Shown here: one piece after another, positions 55,250-63,415 of the stretch
How positions within the stretch are numbered: the first letter of the stretch is position 1
Layout: each line of letters starts with the position of its first letter
Assembly: GCA_030682255.1 (NCBI GenBank)
Contig: JAUXOK010000026.1
Span: 1-64,000 of the forward strand
Direction: 5' to 3'
Length of the DNA: 64,000 bases
Source: Bacteroidota bacterium
GTDB lineage: Bacteria; Bacteroidota; Bacteroidia; NS11-12g; UBA955
The notes under the pieces: model-generated
Seen by the model: the letters and a program-made list of their open reading frames with translations, nothing else
Database searches by the model: none
What the model was told of the DNA's origin: nothing
Made by a program: the position numbers and the translations under genes

Positions 55250-55787
55250 AATGTTGAATGAGGAAATTTAAAATATGTTCGGGTTCAGCCATTCTACCTT
55301 TGCCATCCAAACCACTTGCCAATTCGCCTGATTCAGCATCAATCAAAAAAGCTCCATCGGCAACAATTGTTTGAATGTTTCTTTGGGTTGATTTGTGTAA
55401 AAACATATCTAAATCCATAGCAGGTGCGAAAAAAACAGGGCATTTAGCAGACAAAAAAGTTGCCAATAAAATATTGTCGCATAATCCAGACGCCATTTTC
55501 GCTAAAGTATTTGCACTCACTGGCGCAATAACAAAAGCATCAGCCCATAAAGCTAGTTCAACATGGTTATTCCATTCGCCAGAATCAGATTTATAAAAAT
55601 CTGAAAACACAGGATTTTTACTAAGAGTTGAAAGCGTGACAGGTGCAATAAATTGGGCAGCAGCAGAACTCATAACAACTTTAACATTTGCGCCTTGCTT
55701 AATGAGCAAACGCACTAAAAAAGCTGATTTATAAGCAGCTATACTACCAGTTACACCAACAAGAATATTTTTATTCTTCAGAAGCAT
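55224..55787 (-). CDS. coaC: Phosphopantothenoylcysteine decarboxylase half of CoaBC
   Basis: An FMN-dependent decarboxylase. The 187-residue protein has NILVGVTGSIAAYKSAFLVR, the catalytic His in WNNHVELALWADAFVIAPV, SANTLAKMASGLCDN, the substrate loop FAPAMDLDMF (Asp where E. coli Dfp has Asn in PxMN) and ELASGLDGKGRMAEP (Ser where E. coli has Cys158). It ends prematurely relative to fused CoaBC at a TAA in SLLSK. The ATG at 55787 overlaps rpoZ by 17 bp. Confidence 0.88.
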   Translation of the reverse strand: MLLKNKNILVGVTGSIAAYKSAFLVRLLIKQGANVKVVMSSAAAQFIAPVTLSTLSKNPVFSDFYKSDSGEWNNHVELALWADAFVIAPVSANTLAKMASGLCDNILLATFLSAKCPVFFAPAMDLDMFLHKSTQRNIQTIVADGAFLIDAESGELASGLDGKGRMAEPEHILNFLIQHFEQSLLSK

Positions 55788-56097
55788 CTTCTGCAGGAAT
55801 GCGATAATAAATTTTATCGTCTAAAAACTCTTGAATAGCTAAAATTGTAGATTTTGGCATTTTTTCATAAGACGAACTAATTTCAATTTGCTCTCTGTTT
55901 TCATGAATTTCTTCAAGATTGTCATGTTCTGATGCGAATTCAGACAATTTATTATTAAGCTCTTCTTTAACTTGTTGAGAAATTTGATTCGCTCTTTTAG
56001 CAATAACAATTGTAGACAAATACAAGTTACCAGATTTAGCTTCCAAATCACTTAAATTTCTAGCTTCTGCACTAGGAGATAATTTTTGATCTTTCAT
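55771..56097 (-). CDS. rpoZ: RNA polymerase omega subunit (Bacteroidota type)
   Basis: The 108-residue protein has the Rpb6/omega core: EAKSGNLYLSTIVIAKRANQ, then VKEELNNKLSEFASE. It also has the acidic C-terminal extension with PKSTILAIQEFLDDKIYYR seen in Bacteroidota omega proteins. Omega helps assemble and stabilise the beta' subunit. The start overlaps the bamD stop (TAATG). The position between bamD and coaBC is the conserved one. Confidence 0.85.
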   Translation of the reverse strand: MKDQKLSPSAEARNLSDLEAKSGNLYLSTIVIAKRANQISQQVKEELNNKLSEFASEHDNLEEIHENREQIEISSSYEKMPKSTILAIQEFLDDKIYYRIPAEDASEE

Positions 56098-56906
56098 TAT
56101 ATTAATTTATTTATTTTTTTATATTTGGTTAGTTCTTCTTGGGCTTTTGAATGTATTTCTTCTACTTGCTTCAGAAATTTTGAATTTTTGTTGTATCTAA
56201 TAAAATGCTGATATTCTTTAAAAACATCCTCATACCTTTCAAGCTTTTTTTCGTCTACACTTAATTTTGCATATTGATGAGATGATTTAACAATTAAAAA
56301 CTCAATATAATCCTTGTTGTCGATATCTGGGTATGCTTTAATTGCATTTTTAAAACTCAAAATGGCAGCTCTATAATCTTCAATTTTGTAAAACAACATG
56401 GCTGTTTCATATGCCTTTTTATGAAGATTTCCTCTTAGTTCTTTAACCTGATTGTTGCATTCTTCCTTAAATCTAGTTTTGGGATACAAATTCAAAAACA
56501 ATTGAGTTTCTTCTATTGCTTTTTCAGTATTGGTTTGATCTAAAAAATAAGGTAATGCCTGTTTATAAAGACATTTGGTGTACATAAATGCACATTCCTC
56601 TTGATGTTTACTATTGAAATAATTTTCAGTAAAATTCTTAAAGTGATATGCGGCTAATTCATACTGGGCTTGACCATAATAACAATAAGAATAATAATAA
56701 TAAATTTCTTCGCTTTTTGTTTGACCTCTATATACTGCTAATAAATCTTCAAACAATGGCAAAGCTCTAACATAATCATTCTTTTTGTAGGCTTTTAGCG
56801 CATAGTCATATTTTTCTGTGAGCGTTCCCTTTTTTACAACATGTCCGTATTCTGAGCATGATGTGCCCAAAACAACGATTGCTATTAAAAAAAAGAGTTT
56901 TTTCAA
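56097..56906 (-). CDS. bamD: Outer-membrane assembly lipoprotein BamD
   Basis: The 269-residue protein has a lipoprotein signal (KKLFFLIAIVVLGTSC) and TPR-like helical repeats: YDYALKAYKKNDYVRALPLF, EIYYYYSYCYYGQAQYELAA and KAIEETQLFLNLYPKTRFKE. It is part of the BAM machine that inserts beta-barrel proteins. It is first in a tight minus-strand run that continues through rpoZ, coaC, coaB, porD and aroB. A TATTTTTG element lies upstream. Confidence 0.92.
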   Translation of the reverse strand: MKKLFFLIAIVVLGTSCSEYGHVVKKGTLTEKYDYALKAYKKNDYVRALPLFEDLLAVYRGQTKSEEIYYYYSYCYYGQAQYELAAYHFKNFTENYFNSKHQEECAFMYTKCLYKQALPYFLDQTNTEKAIEETQLFLNLYPKTRFKEECNNQVKELRGNLHKKAYETAMLFYKIEDYRAAILSFKNAIKAYPDIDNKDYIEFLIVKSSHQYAKLSVDEKKLERYEDVFKEYQHFIRYNKNSKFLKQVEEIHSKAQEELTKYKKINKLI

Positions 56907-56926
56907 TTAATTATTTATTGAATCGG

Positions 56927-56934
56927 CAAAAATA
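56927..56934 (-). promoter_or_regulatory. Candidate -7 element for the bamD run
   Basis: The minus strand reads TATTTTTG followed by CCG, an exact TAnnTTTG match 20 bp upstream of the bamD ATG. Confidence 0.5.
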
Positions 56935-56965
56935 ATCATTTTTTCTTGATTTATTTTTAAAAATT

Positions 56966-57655
56966 TCAAAATAAACCTTCGTCAGCATAACTAAAATAAT
57001 TTGTTTCAGCCACAATGATATGATCTAATACATTTATTTCCAATAATTTACCAGCTTCTTTTAATTGTTTGGTGATTTTATTATCCGATTCACTAGGCTG
57101 AGTATTACCAGATGGGTGATTGTGAAACAATATCATGCCTGTAGCTTTGTCTTCTAAGGCGATTTTGAATATTTTACGTGAATCCACTACGGTTCCAGTA
57201 ATGCCACCCTCACTTATTTTATGAGCTGCAATCACATTATTTTTTTGACTCAATGTATAAATCCAAAACTCTTCATGACTTAAATCTTGCAAGGTGTTTT
57301 TAATCATATCAAAGGCATCTTTGCTGGTTTTGATAGACTTTTTCTCTGTTGCCGAAAGTGCCTGCCTTCTTCCACCCAACTCTATTGCAGCAATAATTGA
57401 AATTGCTTTTGCTGGTCCTATGCCATCTATTTTACATAAATCTCTAACACTAAATCGTGCCAAAACATTCAAATCATTGTTGGCTAATTGCAAAATTTCT
57501 TTTGATAAATCCAATGCAGATTTTTTCTTAGTTCCAGTAGAAATTAGTATGGTCATTAGTTCAGCATTACTTAAAGCAGACTTGCCCAATTTCATCAGTT
57601 TTTCTCTTGGCTTGTCGTCATCTGCCCAATTTTTAATAGATATGTATTCGCTCAT
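56966..57655 (-). CDS. radC: RadC/MPN (JAB) domain protein
   Basis: The 229-residue protein has an N-terminal helix-hairpin-helix (FSVRDLCKIDGIGPAKAISI) and the JAMM metal motif LFHNHPSGNTQPSESD, with an upstream Glu in the LSHEEFWIYTLSQKN segment. The old DNA-repair assignment of RadC is doubtful; the fold suggests a metal hydrolase linked to replication or mobile DNA. The ATG lies directly after the queG stop. Confidence 0.92.
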   Translation of the reverse strand: MSEYISIKNWADDDKPREKLMKLGKSALSNAELMTILISTGTKKKSALDLSKEILQLANNDLNVLARFSVRDLCKIDGIGPAKAISIIAAIELGGRRQALSATEKKSIKTSKDAFDMIKNTLQDLSHEEFWIYTLSQKNNVIAAHKISEGGITGTVVDSRKIFKIALEDKATGMILFHNHPSGNTQPSESDNKITKQLKEAGKLLEINVLDHIIVAETNYFSYADEGLF

Positions 57656-58582
57656 TTATGATTTAATTTTATTGAAGTTAATATTGCGCTTCAATCCTGC
57701 AAATTTCGTTCTTTTTATAGCGCTTTTTTTGAATAGTCTTTGAAATTCTTCTTGTTCCAATGCTTCCCAATCTTTTTTAGTAAAATTTAAAACACCTCCA
57801 ATTGGTTCAAATTCCTGATTTGTATTTGTTTTAGAAAACCGATTCCAAGGGCAAACATCTTGACATATATCACACCCAAATATCCAATCTTCTGTTTTAT
57901 TTTTAAACTCGCTTGAAATTTCATTTTTAAGTTCTATGGTTAAATATGAAATACATTTTTGAGCATTCAAGGTTTTATTTGGCAAAATAGCATCAGTAGG
58001 ACAAGCATCCACACATTTATTGCATGTGCCACAATAATCCTTAATTGGTCCGTCATATTCGCAATCAATGTCTATCAAAATTTCTGCTAGGAAAAAGAAA
58101 CTGCCTTGTTTGGGGTTTATGATTAACCCATTTTTACCTACCCATCCTAAACCGCTTTTTTCTGCCCAAACCCTTTCTAAAATTGGGGCACTATCCACAA
58201 AACATCGTGCATTTATTTGCCCGATTTGTTGCTCCAGTTCTTTGATGAGTATATTGCATTTATTTTTAATCACTTCGTGATAATCGTCCCCATAAGCATA
58301 TTTTGCAACTTTATATGTATGGTCAATTTGTTGTTGTGTTGGGTAGTAATTCAACATCAAACTTACCACTGTTTTTGTTCCAGGGTGCAACAAAGTTGGG
58401 TCCAAACGTTTGTCAAAATAATTTTCTAAATAATGCATTTCTCCGTGATAATTCAGCTTTAAAAACTTATCGAGTTTTGGTGCTTCGTGTTCTAAAAACT
58501 CCGCTTTAGATAATCCACAAAAATCAAATCCTAATTTTCGAGCCGTTTGTTTGATGATATGACTGTGTTGAAAAGGACTCAC
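57656..58582 (-). CDS. queG: Epoxyqueuosine reductase
   Basis: Last step of queuosine tRNA modification; it needs cobalamin and two [4Fe-4S] clusters. The 308-residue protein has WVGKNGLIINPKQGSFFFLAE, the ferredoxin-like CGTCNKCVDACPTDAI and the second cluster CDICQDVCPW. It is a short form without the C-terminal HEAT-like repeat extension found in some homologues (about 380). The start is GTG, overlapping the upstream stop by 4 bp. Confidence 0.94.
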   Translation of the reverse strand: MSPFQHSHIIKQTARKLGFDFCGLSKAEFLEHEAPKLDKFLKLNYHGEMHYLENYFDKRLDPTLLHPGTKTVVSLMLNYYPTQQQIDHTYKVAKYAYGDDYHEVIKNKCNILIKELEQQIGQINARCFVDSAPILERVWAEKSGLGWVGKNGLIINPKQGSFFFLAEILIDIDCEYDGPIKDYCGTCNKCVDACPTDAILPNKTLNAQKCISYLTIELKNEISSEFKNKTEDWIFGCDICQDVCPWNRFSKTNTNQEFEPIGGVLNFTKKDWEALEQEEFQRLFKKSAIKRTKFAGLKRNINFNKIKS

Positions 58583-59499
58583 GGTTGATTAAGAATTGTT
58601 TTTAATTGAATACCAACGTCTTGCGACAATTTATTGGTGGCTTTATCGATTAAATGGCTGCCGTCATAAGTGAAACTTGAAGGAGTAGATTCTATCCAAT
58701 GAATGCCAAGGTTTTGGGCCTGTTGTTTCAATTGATTTATTAAAAAACCAGAAGCCTTATCTTCAATCTGAAACATGGAGTATGACGCAGGAATCCTCAT
58801 CAAAACGATTTTAAATTGTTGATTTTTTAAAATTTGAAGTTGTTGAACAAAGTTTTTTACAGCGAATGTGTCTATTTGATGTGCTTTAAAATAGTTTTGA
58901 TAAGTATAAACGGCAGAATTGGTATCAATAGGAAAATTGCATGACCAAACAAAACCAGAGTTAATGTTAAAAGTCTCGAAATATTGTTTACCTGTTTTGA
59001 AACCTAAAAAATCAGAGAAAGAATAGGCGCTAAAATCTGTTAAATAAGGATAAATGTGTTTTTTGACCCACATGTTTTTTGGAGATTCAGACGATAATTC
59101 GCGTAAATGTTCATTTTTTAGTGCCTGAGGATAAAAGCTATTGACTGAAACCCCAATCAACAGTGTTTTTTTGCCATTTGGATTCAATTTCTTTATAGCA
59201 TTATTGAGATAAAAAGAGTCCAAACCAACACTGCTAAATCCGTAATTAAAGCATTGATATTGATTGTCTAGTTGCGTTTCTATTACACTGGGGTTCAAGC
59301 CTCTGTATACTCTAGAATCACCTAAAATCAAAACATCATAAACTGGATTGTTAATCAATTTAGATGTCCAAAAAATTTCTTTTATCATTTTGTTTGAGCT
59401 CAATTTTGGCATCAATTGAATCCAAAAAAACACGCCAAAAACAACTAAAACTATGATTCCAGAAAGGATAATTTTGGCGTTATGGTTTTTATTATTCAT
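58579..59499 (-). CDS. Membrane-anchored SGNH-like protein, MBOAT partner
   Basis: The 306-residue protein has one N-terminal helix (KIILSGIIVLVVFGVFFWIQL), so the rest is periplasmic. SGNH-like motifs: VLILGDSRVYRG (nucleophile Ser), FNYGFSSVG, LLIGVSVNSF and the Asp-x-x-His pair in TYDGSHLIDK. It begins 5 bp after an MBOAT gene. In alginate and other acetylation systems an MBOAT passes acetyl groups to such a periplasmic SGNH protein, which then modifies a glycan. The acceptor here is unknown. Confidence 0.75.
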   Translation of the reverse strand: MNNKNHNAKIILSGIIVLVVFGVFFWIQLMPKLSSNKMIKEIFWTSKLINNPVYDVLILGDSRVYRGLNPSVIETQLDNQYQCFNYGFSSVGLDSFYLNNAIKKLNPNGKKTLLIGVSVNSFYPQALKNEHLRELSSESPKNMWVKKHIYPYLTDFSAYSFSDFLGFKTGKQYFETFNINSGFVWSCNFPIDTNSAVYTYQNYFKAHQIDTFAVKNFVQQLQILKNQQFKIVLMRIPASYSMFQIEDKASGFLINQLKQQAQNLGIHWIESTPSSFTYDGSHLIDKATNKLSQDVGIQLKTILNQP

Positions 59500-59504
59500 A
59501 TTTT

Positions 59505-60881
59505 TTAAAATTGAAAATAAATGAATTGTTGTTCAGGACCTCTTAAAAAAACACAAGACAAAATCAAAAGACTCCAACAAATAATTTGGAAGACGGTGTT
59601 TTTTTTTATTATATTCAAAAAAGAATGTTTAGGTGTGTAAACCACTAAAAAAGAAACTATTAACCAAACAAAAACACTGCTAAAAAAAATGGAATTAAAG
59701 CTTGATAACGTATTGAAACGAAACATTGTTTTAATCACATAAAAAGCATCATGAATGGTTGATGCTCTAAAAAACACCCAAGCCAATAAAACGCCAATAA
59801 AAACAACAAAAACACTTAAAAACCTTGGTATTTTAATTGTTTTAAACAATCTTTCTAAACTCAAAAACATAGCATGAATGCCACCCCAAAACAAGAATGT
59901 TAAATTTGCACCATGCCATAATCCTGAAATCAACATGGTTAACCATTTATTAATTTCCGTTCTAAAGGGCGAAATTTTATTACCGCCTATAGATTTATAA
60001 ACGTAATCTCTAAAAAAACTTGACAATGAAATATGCCATCTTTGCCAAAAATTTTGAAAAGAATGTGCCAAAAATGGATTGTTAAAATTAAGTTTTAAGT
60101 GAATGCCACAGAGTTTTGCCAAACCTCGAGCAATTGTTGAATATCCATTAAAATCAAAATAAATTTGAAAACTAAATGCCAGCATGCAAATCCACCAAAC
60201 CATAGCATCTGTTTGCATCGAAACAATACTGAATTTATCGTTCACATAAATGGCTAAATTGTCTGCTAAAACCATTTTTTGAAAAAAACCCCAAACACAT
60301 AGTTTGACACCATTCAACAACTGCAAGTTATTAACCACATGGTTTTGAGTTAACTGACCTAAAATATCCTTGGCTCTAATAATGGGACCTGCTACAAGGT
60401 GAGGAAAAAATGATATGAACGCGAAAAAATGCAGTAAGTTTTCAGCCGGCTTGGTTTTTCCTCTATACAAATCAATGGTGTAGCTCATTGAATTAAATGT
60501 ATAAAAACTGATGCCGACAGGAACAACCAAAGAAAATTCGGGCAATTGATTGTGAAAATTTGTTTTAAACATATCATCCAACAGTTGCGTTATCCAGCCA
60601 CTGTATTTAAAAAAAACCAATGACAGTATGTTAGAACCCAGAGAAAGCCAAAGCCAAAAGAATTTCTTGGAGGGTTGGTTTAATATTTTTTTACCTGAAA
60701 CATAATCAACCAGTCCTGTAAAAATCAAAATGAACAAAAAACGCCAATCCCACCAAGCATAAAATATAAAAGACATCAAAATAATCCAAATCCATTTAAG
60801 TTGATTGTACTTTTTAATTCTAGCCCACACCAAAAAGAAAGCTAAAACAAAAACTAAAAATGGCAATGAATTAAATACCAT
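59505..60881 (-). CDS. MBOAT family membrane O-acyltransferase (AlgI-like)
   Basis: The 458-residue protein has about ten membrane helices. Diagnostic parts: FIFYAWWDWRFLFILIF near the start, VPVGISFYTFNSMSYTIDLY, FNNPFLAHSFQNFWQRWHIS, LSSFFRDYVYKSIGGNK and the catalytic-His segment LISGLWHGANLTFLFWG. It moves an acyl group, usually acetyl, across the inner membrane for polysaccharide modification, together with the SGNH protein downstream. It follows the nitroreductase gene after 4 bp. Confidence 0.92.
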   Translation of the reverse strand: MVFNSLPFLVFVLAFFLVWARIKKYNQLKWIWIILMSFIFYAWWDWRFLFILIFTGLVDYVSGKKILNQPSKKFFWLWLSLGSNILSLVFFKYSGWITQLLDDMFKTNFHNQLPEFSLVVPVGISFYTFNSMSYTIDLYRGKTKPAENLLHFFAFISFFPHLVAGPIIRAKDILGQLTQNHVVNNLQLLNGVKLCVWGFFQKMVLADNLAIYVNDKFSIVSMQTDAMVWWICMLAFSFQIYFDFNGYSTIARGLAKLCGIHLKLNFNNPFLAHSFQNFWQRWHISLSSFFRDYVYKSIGGNKISPFRTEINKWLTMLISGLWHGANLTFLFWGGIHAMFLSLERLFKTIKIPRFLSVFVVFIGVLLAWVFFRASTIHDAFYVIKTMFRFNTLSSFNSIFFSSVFVWLIVSFLVVYTPKHSFLNIIKKNTVFQIICWSLLILSCVFLRGPEQQFIYFQF

Positions 60882-60885
60882 AAAA

Positions 60886-61458
60886 CTACAATTCTCTTAC
60901 AAAATTTTGATAATTTCTTCTACCGCCAAGCATTCTTTTCTCAGCAACATGACCTAAAATAAAATAACCAAGCAATGTTTCATTTTCATTTAACCGCAGA
61001 AAAGATTTCATTTCTGAATCATAAGTTCCAAGACCTGTGCTCCAATAACCGCCTGCATTTTCAAATTGAGATAAAGATAAATACATATTTTGAACAGCAC
61101 ATGCAACGGCCTCAACATCTTCTAACTCTTTAGTTTTAGAATCTTCCCTAACCATCACAATTGCAATAACATGAGAAATTAATTGACTAAACCCTAAAAT
61201 TTTATTGAATTTATCTTCTTTAAAAAGCTCTTTAGAAGTGTTTGATTGATAAATTTCAGCCGCTTTATCCAACCATACTTTTATCTTATTAGGATTAATA
61301 ATTACAAATCGCCAAGGGTAATTGGAATGATGATTAGGTGCAAAGTTGGCATTTTCTAACAAGGTATTTAAAACCTCATCAGGTAATATTTCTCCAGTAT
61401 ATTCTTTAGGAAAAATACTTCGCCTTTCTTTAATGATGTGATTAATATTTTTTTCCAC
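60886..61458 (-). CDS. Nitroreductase family flavoprotein
   Basis: The 190-residue protein has the FMN-binding RRSIFPKEYTG start, ENANFAPNHHSNYPWRFVII, AVACAVQNMYLSLSQF and a C-terminal GYFILGHVAEKRMLGGRR. It uses NAD(P)H to reduce nitro-aromatics, quinones or similar compounds; the physiological substrate is unknown. The start is GTG, overlapping the transporter gene by 17 bp. Confidence 0.88.
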   Translation of the reverse strand: MEKNINHIIKERRSIFPKEYTGEILPDEVLNTLLENANFAPNHHSNYPWRFVIINPNKIKVWLDKAAEIYQSNTSKELFKEDKFNKILGFSQLISHVIAIVMVREDSKTKELEDVEAVACAVQNMYLSLSQFENAGGYWSTGLGTYDSEMKSFLRLNENETLLGYFILGHVAEKRMLGGRRNYQNFVREL

Positions 61459-62395
61459 GAGATTTGATAATTGAATGAATTAAAACACTGCTTAAAATAA
61501 TTGCTGCACCAATATAAAAATGAATATTTAAAAACTGATGTTCTTTTAATATAAATGCAGCCAAAATAATTCCATAAACTGGTTCGAGATTGATTGCTAA
61601 ATTGGCTGTAAAAGCTGACACTCTCTTCATTGCATTTAGATTCATCACAAATGCAATATTAGTACATACCAATGCTAGAATTGCAATCCAAACCACATCA
61701 GCATAAATAGAGTCAATAAACATAGGTGAATCTGTGGTAGGAATCCATTTAAACGTTTCAAAATCCATGATACTTGGAATATCTAAACCCAAAACCAAAA
61801 AGATTGACAAGAACAAGAAACCACCCAAAAGCTCCATAAAAGTCATCAATTTGGTATCGATCTTATTGGTTAGAGTAGAATTGATAGTAGAAAACAATGC
61901 GGCAACAAAAGCGGAGAACACACCCACAATTATTGCTAGCTGAAAATTACCGCCATCTGCACTAAATTGAGGTGTAAAATAGGCAATGATAGAAATACCA
62001 ATCAATGCTAAAATTCCTAAAATTAATTCTAGCACTTCAAACCTTTTTTTGTAAATCAGAGGTTCTAAGATTGAAGTAAAAGTACTTGTTAAACCAAAGC
62101 AACCGAGCGTTAGGGATGCACTTTTTCCAATTTTAATTGAACCATAAAAAGTTATCCAATGAATGGCAACCAATGCCCCAATTGCAAATAAACTCATAAC
62201 ATGTTTAAAAGATAATGTCTTTAATATTTTAAAAAAACCCGGGAACAAGAAAAAACCCAAAGCTGCTAACCACATGCGATGCCAAACGATGGTAAAATGA
62301 TCTTGAGATATTAATTTTCCCAAAATCGCAGTAAATCCAAATATAAAAACAGCTATATGAAGTTGCAAAAATGCACGTTTTGTTTCCTTATTCAT
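61442..62395 (-). CDS. EamA/DMT family transporter
   Basis: From the ATG at 62395 (MNKETKRAFLQLHIAVFIFG; upstream in-frame sequence lies by a terminator) the 317-residue protein has ten predicted helices in two EamA halves. The second half includes ALVCTNIAFVMNLNAMKRVS and FTANLAINLEPVYGIILAAF. Such carriers export amino acids or metabolites; the substrate cannot be inferred. It is the first gene of a run with nitroreductase and MBOAT. Confidence 0.88.
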   Translation of the reverse strand: MNKETKRAFLQLHIAVFIFGFTAILGKLISQDHFTIVWHRMWLAALGFFLFPGFFKILKTLSFKHVMSLFAIGALVAIHWITFYGSIKIGKSASLTLGCFGLTSTFTSILEPLIYKKRFEVLELILGILALIGISIIAYFTPQFSADGGNFQLAIIVGVFSAFVAALFSTINSTLTNKIDTKLMTFMELLGGFLFLSIFLVLGLDIPSIMDFETFKWIPTTDSPMFIDSIYADVVWIAILALVCTNIAFVMNLNAMKRVSAFTANLAINLEPVYGIILAAFILKEHQFLNIHFYIGAAIILSSVLIHSIIKSRGKKY

Positions 62396-62437
62396 TTTGT
62401 TGTGCAAAATAAGTAAATAGTCTATAATTATTGATGC

Positions 62438-62468
62438 AAAAAAAAGCCTCACAAAATGTGAGGCTTTT
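62438..62468 (-). terminator. Rho-independent terminator after the right-end lipoprotein
   Basis: The 12-bp stem AAAAGCCTCACA / TGTGAGGCTTTT has a 3-nt loop. Read on the minus strand it ends in at least eight T. It terminates the gene at 62490-63326 before the EamA unit starts. Confidence 0.92.
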
Positions 62469-62489
62469 AATTCTGGTTAATAGTTTTAA

Positions 62490-63326
62490 TTATTGAACTA
62501 AAGTTTTGTAGAAGCTAGTTCCTGATTTGTAAGGAGAATCATAAACTTTCACTTTGGCTTTTGATTTTGAACCAAAAGTTTTAGCAGTGATTTTTACTTT
62601 AGTAGCTTTACCAAAGAAATTTTTGGTAGTCATTTGAGTGTGTTTGCTGATGATAAACTCATTCTCGATGAATTTTTCTGCAGAGAAATTTTCATTGAAT
62701 GAATAAGTTAAGAAATTTCTGAAACGAGCTGGTGTAGTTGAAGTTGTGTATGTTTTTTCATAGGCTGGAACAGTTCCTTTTCCAGTTGTACTTGGAATTT
62801 TAACTTTAGTAGCAGTTTTATCCATTTTTAAATTATCTGTAACTACGATAGCAGCTTTGTTTTCACCTGTGCTGGTAGTATTAACTTGAGAAAGGTTATT
62901 GAAGATCACATATGTCATGGGAACAGAAACATAAGTATGAGGCGGAACAAAAGTTACTCTTTCTGCAGTTACAGTTGACATTTTGTTAGAGTAAGTGATG
63001 TTTCTACCAATACCAGATGGAACTAGGTAAGTTTCAGTAGTTGTTTTTTCAACCCAATAGTTGTTTTTCCAATCGTTGTAAATAAATACAGAGCGTTTCC
63101 AATCGATATACATTGGCTTGTCTGTTTTGTTGTAAAGTGAAAAATACATGATGCCATTTTCTCCCCACATGTCGTAGGTAACTTTAATGTCATCGTTTTC
63201 ACACACTGAATTTGTAACTGGGTCTTTTCCGATTGACTCTGTTTCTGTCAATCTAATTTGACCACCACAAGATGCTAGCAAGATTAATCCTACTAACACT
63301 GCCATGTTTAATGTAATTTTTTTCAT
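62490..63326 (-). CDS. Lipoprotein of unknown function
   Basis: From the ATG at 63326 (KKITLNMAVLVGLILLASC, lipobox LASC) the protein has 278 residues. Upstream in-frame codons were excluded because they precede the signal peptide and cover the promoter. The mature protein is beta-rich with MYFSLYNKTDKPMYIDWKRS, which describes a folded domain comparing structural contacts. No named family is recognised, though it looks conserved. It has its own promoter and terminator, so it is a monocistronic unit. Confidence 0.75.
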   Translation of the reverse strand: MKKITLNMAVLVGLILLASCGGQIRLTETESIGKDPVTNSVCENDDIKVTYDMWGENGIMYFSLYNKTDKPMYIDWKRSVFIYNDWKNNYWVEKTTTETYLVPSGIGRNITYSNKMSTVTAERVTFVPPHTYVSVPMTYVIFNNLSQVNTTSTGENKAAIVVTDNLKMDKTATKVKIPSTTGKGTVPAYEKTYTTSTTPARFRNFLTYSFNENFSAEKFIENEFIISKHTQMTTKNFFGKATKVKITAKTFGSKSKAKVKVYDSPYKSGTSFYKTLVQ

Positions 63327-63353
63327 AATTTGATGTATTATACTTTGATTGTG

Positions 63354-63361
63354 CAAACATA
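63354..63361 (-). promoter_or_regulatory. Candidate -7 element for the right-end lipoprotein
   Basis: The minus strand reads TATGTTTG followed by CACA, an exact TAnnTTTG match 27 bp before the ATG. Confidence 0.45.
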
Positions 63362-63415
63362 TATAAATTTTTTTTATGTTGTTATAATCCATTTGTATTA
63401 TTTTTCCGGAAAAAT

